Origin: Sarcophilus harrisii
Lineage: Eukaryota > Chordata > Mammalia > Dasyuromorphia > Dasyuridae
Direction: 5' to 3'
Assembly (NCBI RefSeq): GCF_902635505.1
Contig: NC_045430.1
Coordinates: 116,001,425-116,065,424 of the forward strand
Length of the DNA: 64,000 nt
Part shown: positions 50,801 through 62,452 of the stretch, piece after piece
Layout of the letters: the number at the start of each line of letters is the position of its first letter
Numbering within the stretch: position 1 is the stretch's first letter
Notes under the pieces: model-generated
What the model was told of the DNA's origin: nothing
The model's input: only the letters and a program-made list of their open reading frames with translations
The model's database searches: none
Program-made: the position numbers and the translations under genes

Positions 50801-51884
50801 TGCCTGTAGTTTAACTTATAGCATTAAGAAAGTTGTCTAAATCATGTTAGCTGCAAGATTTGAATGAGTCTTCTTGATTTTAAGGTTGATCTTTATCTAC
50901 CCTACCATGCTGCCTTTCAGACTATTGGCTAAAAATAATAAATTACATTCTAATAATAAACCAGAACATTAAGAAGAATGTTTATGGTTGGAAACAGTTA
51001 TTCAGTTTTCAAAGGCACTTAACTAACTCATATTTGTTCTGTGCAAAGTACAAACAATAAAGGAAAACATTCTGATCACACAGTAGGTGCACATTAAGTA
51101 TTCAAAGACTTGACTAAAGAAATCCGACCTTCGTGTTAATTATGCTAATGTCATCTACTTACAACCTTTGCTGAAGGTGCATTTTAACATCAAACAAGAA
51201 TAAAGTTCTGGCATCATCCATAGTAGTTAAGAGAGAATAGAAGGGAGGGGAGGAGGGAAGAGTCACAACAGGGTATAATAGTTTTCTTGCTCTTTTCATT
51301 TTTGTTGTGTGGGGCCATTTATTCAATTAGAAAATATTGATAATAAATCTATTAAGTACCTACTGGTAAAAGGATAGTACTACAGAAACCACCTAGACCT
51401 CAGACTTGCCCTCTCATTGGTGTCTCTGAGAGTTAAAATATCCTCCATTTAAGGAAGGACATTGGCAAAATATCAATGGTACAGAATATGGTAGGGTAAG
51501 AAGTAGAGATTTTTGTTCCATGAAAACAAGCAGAAAGAACTGAAGATGATTAATATGGAGAAACAGGCCTACATTATACTTGGCTATCTTTAAATATTTG
51601 AGGGATTCTCTCATGGAAGAGGGATCATAGTTTTGTACTTAGCCCTCAAAAGAAGAATTTTGAACACTTGACAGAGATTAAAAAACTGCACATTTGTTCT
51701 TGACAAAATAAGAAAACCCTAACAATTAAAAGGAATGAGTTGCTTTGGAAGGTAGCACATTAATCCCCTATAAGCAAAGACTATGTGACCATTAATTAGA
51801 GAAAGATAAGATGATTTCTGCTCATGTCTGTGCTGGACTGAAAAGGCCTAAGAAATTCTCATGAGTTTGAGGCTATTTATGTGT

Positions 51885-51977
<93 letters not shown>

Positions 51978-54900
51978 TGTGTTTATGACAAGCAGAGACA
52001 GAGAGACACAGACAGAGAACCTAGGCAAATTACTTAAACTCTGCCTCAATTTTCTCAACAACAAAATAATAATTACAGCACCTACTTCCACAGGATTATT
52101 GTGAAAATCAAATGAGGCAATATATGTTAAGCATTTAGTATAATGTATGACACATAATAGGCATTTAATAAATTCTTCTTACTTCCCTTCTATCCAAAGA
52201 TTATCTCCAACTATTTCATAATTCCGCTTAAGCTTGCCTTATGTTAGTTGTTAACTAAGGCAATTAAATAAAATCTGATTTATTGCCCTTTGATCTATGC
52301 TGGCTTATTGGCCTGCAAAATTCTTGTTAATAGGCATGCAATAAGCCTATACCTCAAAAAAAAAAAAAAAAAAAAAAAGTTGCCCCAGAGTCAGGATATA
52401 GAGCTGGAAGGGACTTCCAACATTCATTTAACCCAATTGTCTCATTTTACAGGTGAAAATATGAGATAAAGCAGCTTAGTCATGTAGACACTTATTTTAC
52501 AGATGACAAAACCAGGGTCCAGAAAGGTTCTGTGATATGTGTAAAATTACTCAATTATAGAATAGTAGAGAGTATACTCAGTAGTCAGTGTGTTCTTCTG
52601 TTTCAGTGTGTTCTAGATTGCCTTCTCCTTACAAAATTATACCATTAATACATTATGACCAAACTCACTGTAATACTATAAAGTCCTACTCTGTTATTTT
52701 AGCCAGGTGCCCAAATATAAATTAGTTTGTCTGGAACAAATTCTTTGATCCCAAAATTATGAACTTCGCTGTTCATCAATCTAATTACTGTATGTACATC
52801 AACTTTGCTCCCCTTGAATTCTTTGCTCCCAGAGTGGGAAGAGAGATAATGATTGCTGCTTCTCTAAAATAATCAACAGAGCGTGGAAGAAAAATGTCTC
52901 TAGGAAAAGAGCCACTTTCCTAAAAGGAAGGAAAAAAAGTCTGAGCTTTGAGTAACAAAAACTCAGGCAATATTGAGAGTCCATCTTGAAGTCAGGAAAA
53001 TCTGGGTTCAAGTCCCTCCTTGGAAATATAATGACTGTACCCCTGGGCAAACCCCTTAACCCCTCAGTGCCCCCAGGAAACTATCTTTTATACATAACTA
53101 TATTATAATATTATAACTATTTCAGAATAGATGTCATGTCACACCGATAGACTAAATTTCCTATGCCAAAGAAACTTCGGGTCTCATTTTAAAAAATCTA
53201 GTAAGTGGAGGAAAGTAAGAAACAGAATTCATAGGAATGAGATAGTAAATAGTCACAAGATGGTGATTTGTTTCCAAATAATTCCCCTGTCAAAGATAGA
53301 AGACTTTTATGCTTTTATGATTCAATTATATCAACCATACTTCAATCTCTCTAATAAATCAGAATTTCTATGAGACTGAATATTATCCCTTCTGGAGTTT
53401 GCACGTTCTATGTAGCTCCTATGTCTTCTTCAGATTCATAGCTCAATTAGTTTACCAGGTCAGGAGGTAAAATTCCTATCAAATGAGTTTAGATTTTCCT
53501 GGATTATTGCCCATATAAAAGTAAATTGGAGTGAATAAAATTTGAAGCTCACTGCAACACTGAAAAGGGTAACAATCAACAATCCATAGATGGATATCTA
53601 CTTTTATTCAATCTACTTCAGGAAACTTCTATCAAGCTAAAAGTAATGGGAAAATAGCCAAGTTGATCTTTGACACAGAAAGGGTCCTAAAAGTACTGAT
53701 AGCTAATCTATCATTTAAATGCTTTGACCACCTACAAGTTATAAGTTGCCCAGGAAAAAGGGCCTGATCAGGGCAGAGAACAGCGAAATTATCTCTTCCC
53801 TAGTCCTGGTTGCTTAGTAATAGCCTCCTTAAAATAGCATATATAACCTGAATTTGTCTCTGCAATTTTCACCCATTGCTTTCTCTAGAGCCTAAAAGAA
53901 CTAGTTTCATTCATTTTCCACCCAGTTTCCACCCAGTTCAAATATTAAAGACAGTTTTTTCCAGGATAAACACCCACCCAGTACCTTCAATTGGCTCCTC
54001 ATAAGACATTTTGAGCATAGTGTAAGACTGGAAAGAATACCAGGTGTGGAAAAGAACGTAGATTCAGTTCTTATAATGCTATTCATTTTCTACCTCTGTG
54101 ACTTGGGACAAATAATTTCACCTCTCTCAATCACAGTTTCCCAAACTGCAAAATGAGAGAGTAAAATAGTATTATCTTCAAAGATCCCTTCTATCTTTCA
54201 ATCTACAATCCTTAATTCAAAGCCTATCATTGTCCAGCATGCTTTTATCTGGGTAATAAGTAGCTTTATAATATCCTTCCTCAAATAGGAGTTATTTATG
54301 AGACAAGTCATGAGGAAAGAATCCTAAAGAAAAGAGTATGGTGGAAGTGACATTCTAAGATAGAAAACCAAATCTGTGTTAAGTAAAAAATTCACTAACA
54401 TGTCAAAACCCAATAGACACCATGGCAAGAGTGAAATGAAGTTTGCAGCAATGGCTCTAAAGCTGAATATGTCACCATTAAATACAGCAAGATGAAAGTA
54501 ATATATGGAAAAGTAATAGATGTTTCTGAAATAATTGTATTTTCCCCTTCCTGTAAACTTCCTGACCAAGATAATATTCCCTTTACATAATAATCATGCT
54601 TCTTCCTTCTTTTTTTGGTTGGGGGTGGTAGAGAAGAAGAGGGTTCAAAATTGACAGTGAATCAAACTCATTTTCATAAGAATATAAGTGATCTTTGTAA
54701 TTTTGTTTTACTTAACATTATGTTAAGAACAAATTAATAGAATTAAAAGGTATGGTCAAATATCAATATTAGTGTATTAATCTCTTTTAAATTCCTCTGA
54801 GGATTTGGCTAAAACAGCAATAAAATTGTAATATTTCTAAAACACAGGAATATTTGCAATATTTTGTAATAATACTACCACTTGCAAGCCTACTGAGTTT

Positions 54901-55029
54901 TTGCCTTTTTACTAATACCTGACAAAATATCTGTCCCATAAATAGTAGATTTCAAGAGAGGAGGAAAGAAATATTGATCAGAATGCATGTGAATAGTCAC
55001 GTACACACAGAGACACAGACATAGACATA

Positions 55030-55063
<34 letters not shown>

Positions 55064-58000
55064 TAATAGTCAGATTTAAATTTCCTTGTGCTTATATATG
55101 CTACTTAATCATACAATGAAGGAAGTAAATAGTCCACAAACTGTTGTGATTTTTTTTTCATTTCAGATTTCTTCCCACTAATGAAAAGTCTTTTTTGCAA
55201 TCGAATTTATGTATTATTCTTGGTCACGAGTATATTGCAGTTCAATGCTTTTGTCATTGTGTTCTCTTTCCTGGCTAAGTATATGGAACAGCAATATGGC
55301 ATATCTGTCTCAGAGGCAATCTTCCTAATGGGTATGTCAAGTTCTATCTACAATATAAGCTGATTTTTACTATAAATTATTGTGTAATATTAAAAATGTG
55401 GCCAAGGAAAGCCCCTAGATAGAAGACTCATGGGCTATTTTCATCTCTGGTACACCATATTTCACCTTCACCGGGTAAGTGAATTAGCAATTAAGAGGAA
55501 TAAAAGTCTTCAAAAGCTACATCCTAGGAAACATAGGATTTCTATTTCATCTCTCCTAGGGACCTCTTTCTTAGAAAGAGTTATCAACCTATTGGGATGA
55601 AAATATATTTTATTCTTACCTTTGTAACCTAATTGACTCTTCTGAAAATGCATGACATAACTGTAGCAATGAATGTAGTAAGAACCAATCAGGACTCTAA
55701 AAAATACAGGATGTCCCAAAAGTCTTGGAGTGGTTTTAAGCTTCGACTTAAAGGAAAATTCTCTGATAGAGCTCACTGGCTTTAGCTGAAAATAATACTT
55801 AGATGTATGAGACACTTGTATTTGTGTACAAATGTACATAGATCTTCCCTCTATCCTCCTATTCATCCTCTATACTGCTTGTCTGATTTCAACAACCACA
55901 AATTTTAAAATATGTAAGAACCTTAGGGGTCATCTGGCATATCCTTTTCATTTTACAGTTGGAGATCAAAGTTCAAAGAGGTTAATTTAATTGTTCAAGG
56001 TCATACAGATAGTGCCTGAAGAGAAATTTCTCCAGGTCTAATTGTCGTTCTACTATTCCGCAGTGCCTTTTGGAATATTACTTCTTTGCCTAAACTAAAA
56101 ATGAATTACTAATTTTTAAAAAGCACTTTCAAATGTTCATTCCCAAATAAAGACTCTTCAAATTGCTCAATCTTTCCTAGTTCATTTGCAGGTTCACCCT
56201 TTGTTTTGAGGTTGTAACCTTTATGTCTGAAATCATAAAAACCTCTCCTGATTTAAATTAGCCCCTCTTTACCTCATTTCTCTCTTACTGGTTCACGCTC
56301 TTCATTTGTTTACTCAGAAAAACAAATTTTAAAAATTTTAAGTGTTATTACCTACAGAGCACTTGGTGAAAAGGCTACAAAGTATAAACAAGGCTTTTTC
56401 CTTGCCTTCATGAAGTTTATGCTCTAGAAGTGGGATAAATCAAAAACTTAGCTTGTAGAAATTAATTGGTAATCACCATATTAGAAAGGTTCAAACAAAA
56501 TCTTGTTAAGGATCTTGGGGGAAATATCATTACTAAATGATAAATCAAAGAAGGTTTAATGGAGAATATGGCATTTGTTTGAGCTCTAAAGTTTTAAAGG
56601 TTAGGAATTCAACAGACGAAGAGAGGGATGAAAATATCATGAATAAAAGCATATAAACAAAAAGATGGGATGCATTATTAATGAAGAAAAGTTTATTAGC
56701 TTTAATAGAACAGAATGTGCATTGAAAAGTGTATTTATTATAAAGTAAAAATGTAAGGAAATGAGGTCAGTGAATTGTGAAAAGTTTACAATTCCAAGCA
56801 AAGGAGTATGAATGTTATTTAATAATAGAAAATCTCTAGAAATTCTAAAAGCATAAGAGTCAGATATATACAAAGATTACTCAGATAAGGGACAGAGAGA
56901 GGGGGGAAAGTAAGCTTAGAGGAGGAGATCTATTATAAAGTTTTTGAAGTACCTCAAATAAGTGACAATGAGGACCTGCATTAAGATTATAGCAGTAAGA
57001 ATAGAGAGAAGGGAATGGCTGATTATGAAAGATGCTGTAAAAATGGAGTTGATAGGACTTGGTAATTGGTTAAAAATGGAGAGGGAAGATGCAAAATTAC
57101 AAGGTTTCAAACAATGGAGATTGAACAAATGATGACACTAAGAGACAAAAAGAGAAGTCATAAAGAAGAGCTTTAAGGGGAAAGAAAATGAGTTCAATTT
57201 TGAACTTGCTATCTTTGAGATATTTTTAAAGACATGGAAGTTTATACATCTGATATTTACCTTTAGATAGATATTTCTATAGTTCACTAGAATTACTAGA
57301 CTTTTTTGTCTTTATAACATTCAATAACTTGACCCATTCCTATTTTCTCAGTCAATCTCTTCTACTCTGGCTCCGTTTGCTCCCAAATCCAGCCTTAATC
57401 CCATGATTGTCTATTTATTTCACTATTTCCTTCCTTAGAATTCCTTAGTCCCCTGAACTTTAAAGATTCCAGACCTGTTATTTATGACCAGTTCTTACAC
57501 TTGTCTTACTCTTTCTACAAATTCATGATAGTTGAGACTCAAGGAATGCTCTTCTAACTTTTGCTTCCCAGAGGCAAACTTTAGTGTAACTAAGATCAGT
57601 TAGTTACCTATCTCTGAAAATTATATGCAAATCCTTCAAATCCAAATTCACCTAAGTGGGTGAAAAATAGGATGTATAATACAGTCAGTAATTTTGGACT
57701 TGTTTCAATGTTCCCTCTTCTGTTTTCCACATTGGAGTTACTTGGAATTAATGACAATACTTTAAAATTTTGAACCACTTTAAGAAAACCAATCAGGAAA
57801 TATTTATTAGACACCTACTCTACTCAACATTTTCTTAGAAGCTATCAGGGGTGGGAATGAAGGAACACAAGTAATTTGTACTGGACTCCTGCTTCATAAG
57901 ATTCTTATAACTTAACATTATTATATAATTCTCCCAAATTTACAAAAAAAAAAGATATTTTTAAAAATCATTTTAATTATATTTTTAAAGCCATATCTCT

Positions 58001-61000
58001 CTGGAATAAGTACATAAGTGATGAAATAAAAAAGATCAACTGTCCTTTATTTTGCTAACCCTAAAATATTAATTACCTGGAACAAGCAGAACAGCAATAA
58101 GTTCTGAGGTTTACTAATTACAAGGTTATAAATGTGCTTTTTTTCTGCAATACTGTTTGTAAATTTAAACATTACTTGTTTTTTATAGGCATTTACAACT
58201 TGCCTCCAGTATGCTTTGGATATTTAGCTGGTGGTTTCATTATGAAGAAATTCAAGATTAACATGAAACAAGCTGCTTATATAGCATTTGGTTTGTCTTT
58301 ATTGGACTACTTTTTGAACATGTCATGTTTTTCAATAATATGTGATAATTCTCCAGTTGCTGGCCTAACTGTGTCATATGAAGGGTATGTTCACTTCAAT
58401 TCGACATTTTTCTTTCTAAAATACCAATTCAGGTTTGGGACATGATTTCCTTCTATAAGTAAAAATTTTATTGGATTACTGACTTTTACCCCAGGTCTTT
58501 GTTTACCTCATTTTCAATCACTACTTCCAAACCAAACTATGGTTTGACCAATTAGGTCTGGGTGATCATCACTAAATGAAGTAGGAAAGAAGTTGGAATC
58601 CAGGACAAAGAGAAAATATATTTTCTTCTCTTTGGGTATCTGACTGCATCCCAAAATTTGGAGTAACTATGAATCAGAAAATATGGGTTTTTGGTAATAG
58701 TCCCACAACTAATTAATGGTGTAACCTAGAGCATTTCACTTCAGTAATCTGTATAAATAAAAGGGTTAAATTAAATATCAATTATTTTACAGTTCCATAA
58801 TTATATAATTTCAGAATCATCATTTTTAAATCAATTATTCTTTGGCTCCTACTGTTGGTATTGGTGATTAAAAGTTTACAAGATAGGCTATAAAGAACAC
58901 AAACACACACATGCAACCAGAATTCAGGACAACTTTGGCTGAACAATCAATCCTTTGCTCTATGATTTCCAAGAGAGGTATTAAACTAGATCCATATCTT
59001 CTACTGCACATCAGATATTTGTAGGCTAGAAAGACAATCCTCTTTGTGTGGGGGAGGTAAAAAATAAAAATCATATGCCCTAGTCACTATAAAAAGTAGG
59101 TAATGACTCACTCTCAGCCAGTTTATTTCTCTCCCACTAAACAATAGTCACACATTAGACAATTTCAAACACTACACAAAATGTTTATCCAAACAAAAAA
59201 GTAAATAAAAATTGAAGAAGTTTACAAATTAATGTAGATAGTGAAGATGTAGAGGTTTTCTTGGAGGCAGCCTTAGTCTCAGTTGAGCTTAATAATTATT
59301 CCAAAATCACAGCCAGCTGGTAAAAGTGCAAACGTTTATTTCTCCTTCCAAATTAGCCTGGTTAGTTGAGGCCTATCTCTCTGCCTGGCTCCAAGAGATC
59401 TTGCAGCTTTGTCCTTGGCTTCTACCTCTGCTTTCTTCAGCCTCCAGCCAGCACCAAGTTGGAAGATGCAATGAATCTCTCTTTACCTCCAGTCAGTTCT
59501 GACTCATGGCTTCTCAATCTCCAGTCTGTTCCAAGCTCCAAGAGCTCCCTCTATTTATGTGATCTACCAAAGGTTAACTCCGCCTTCTGGAGGGAGAGGG
59601 ATTCTGGGTTATCTCCCAGAGTGCTCTCTGGTTCTAAAGGAGGTGTGAATTCAGATCTCATACTAGCCCTGAACTCTCCCAAAGGTGTGAACTCCATTGA
59701 ATACTTAGATACTTATGAGCTCTCTAAAGGTGTGAACACAAGCATTGTTCAATCAGTTCCACTTAGTACCTAGTTCAAGTTCTGGCCCAAAATCACTCTT
59801 TCTAAGATCAAATCAACTCCAATGTCTTAACACTTTGTAAAGATTCCAACATCTCCCCTTTTCTTTTGATTTAGAACATCTCAGGAAGGGAGATGAAAAT
59901 ACCAAAGGAAATAGAAAATCAAATCAGATTAGGAGGTTTCTAAAGGGGCTCACTTGAAATAAGGTGTATATAAATCCATCATTATAGGCATTACACACAG
60001 TTACATAAGCACATAGTAATATAACACAGACAAGTAGTAATGTAACAAACAACATGAATTAACGTGAGAATTTACACATTTACACATTGTCCATTAGTTC
60101 ATGTGCCAGGAATCCAATGATTCCTGGCTTACTTTGAGGTAAACAATTTTTCATATACAACATTATACATGTCTATAAGTCCCAAAAATAGTCCAAAAGG
60201 AACCCATTGTCCATCAATATAACACAGTCTAGTAGCAATGTAACAAATAACATGAATCAACATGAGAATTTGTACATGTCCATAAGTCCTAGCAATAGTC
60301 CCAAAGAAACCCATTGTCCATTAATGTACCAAGAATACAATAATAGATTTTAAAGTTATTTTATTGTCTCATTATCAGCCATGATCTTTCAGTATCAGAT
60401 ATTTCTTGAATCTTCTCCTTTGTTTTGAGATCTTTCTCTTTATCATCTGGTAATTATATTGGAGCCGTTTGCATTGAACACTGCCCTGTTTGGTAAAAAG
60501 GTCTGTATTCTCCCCAACTGTAATCCTGATTGCTTTTCTGTTGGTTGATGACATCAGAGTCCTGAATTTCTAAAGATTCTCTAGGTGTAACCTCAGCTGC
60601 TATCATGCCCCACCTGTCCTTTGATTGATACTTAGGAGCTGAGCCCTGCCTCTTACTTCTCTGGGTCAATCTACATTCAGAGGCCCAGTAAAAGCCTTGA
60701 TTGCATTTTGGACATGGAGTTTTGGGTTTTCTCTCACCCTGTCTTCTCATTCTATCTCCATATCTACATTGAACTCTCAAATGTCCAACTTGTCCACACT
60801 GAAAACATCAACAAATTTCTCTAGAAGTTCCTTCCCAAGAGGGACCCTGTCTTTCCATGTTCATCATAGTTTGGGTATAATAAGCATTTGTGCCCACTGT
60901 GGCACAGTGTCTTATGATCTCCTGTGATGGGATCAAGATAAAAATCTTGGAAGGATTTCTACCAAGGAAAAAAAAAATTACTTCACTAGGGACATACAAT

Positions 61001-62420
61001 TCAAAGATTTATCAATCACAAGTCCCATCTTCCTCCAAGTATACACAGCATGAAGTACCACAGAGCTGTCCTTCATGGAACTTCATGGAACTGTATTCCA
61101 GGGAGGAGCATATAACCACATGGATAACATCTCTAGAATATTTGATGCCAAATAATCAGAATACTATTGTTTTTACTATATGAACATGGCTTAGTCATAA
61201 ACAATTGGTATCTCTTTAATTATGTTTAGTATTTCTTTAAAGAGTACTATATAATTATATCTATACAAGTATTATATGCCTTGATGGAATGACTACCAGA
61301 GAATTTATGTATTTATAGATATTCTGAGGGAAAGGGAAAATTATATAGAAAATTATATGTGAGAGGAATATTATTTAAAAAATCATCAAAAAAATGATCA
61401 AAAAAATTAAGAAAATGGATTGACAACATGATAAGATCTAGTAATAACTATAAAATTGTCTACATATTTCATTAGTATCAGCATTATATCAAGAAAATTT
61501 GAGGAAGATCCCCAGAATACTGAGTGGACTCCATGTGAATTTATTATCAGCACACTGATACTGGAGGGAACATATACATTGTTTAGATCACAGATTTCTT
61601 GATGCATCAGAATGCTTTATTATGACATGTTCATATGAATCCATTTGGGTTTACACAGATATAAATTAAATAAAATTATAATTCTATTCAGTCCCCCTAC
61701 CCACAACACAACACAGTGGTGAGTGGACTCCAAATCAATGTTGATTTGAAAGAAGCAACATATTATAAATGAAAGATATTGAATTTAGCCAGACGCAGAA
61801 AAATCTGGATTCTAGTTTAAGCTCTGCCACTTATTAGCTGTATGAATAGGAAAATAAATTAATATAACCTATATCTCTGTTTTTGTTTCTCTAAAATGAG
61901 AAATTTGGGTATAAAATATAAGTAAGGTTTTTTTTTATAGCTCTGAATCCTATTATACTTTGATTCTATGATCACTAAGTTCTTTTCCAGATTAAACACT
62001 CTTGTGTTCATTGATCTGTCAATGACATAAACATATACATTAATATTTAAAGAGTCATGTAGCTTTCATATGTCCATTATATATTTTCCCAACTCTGACG
62101 TTTCCTGTGATCTCAATTCCATTTTCAAGACTATAGTACTTCCCACTTTCTGACTCTTTCATCTTATATCTGGTTCCTAACCTTGGAGTGAGTGGAAACA
62201 CTGGAAATAGTCAATGGTACTTTTACTGTTAACACATTAATATTTTTTAGGTGTCACAGTATTATATAGTCAAAACAATGCCAATGAATTAGAAAACAGC
62301 TCTAAGTATTATCTTTAAATAATCTATGTTACAATGTTAGTCACTTAGCCATTTTGCATCTACATTTCTCATTTGTAAAACTAATAATAATGATATGCTT
62401 ATCGGATTGTGTATATAAAT

Positions 62421-62452
<32 letters not shown>

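Larger units (their letters stand above)
50049..55166 (+). other. SLCO1A2 intron 7 with MIR/SINE relics and microsatellites
   Basis: No exon found between exon 7 and exon 8. Recognised inside are MIR relics (50,330-50,455; 52,015-52,185; 52,399-52,615; 54,015-54,215), a SINE (52,955-53,090), TG/GA microsatellites, a 24-base A run (52,356-52,379) and a CA tract at 55,031-55,061. Confidence 0.65.

Noticed and set aside
51873-52104. Open frames of repeated CV/RE (+) and HT/SL (-) residues
   Set aside because: They are translations of the TG and GA microsatellites.
59366-59773. 135-codon + strand open frame rich in Ser/Pro/Leu
   Set aside because: It lies antisense within the LTR of the retroviral fossil and resembles no protein; chance frame in a less AT-rich block.
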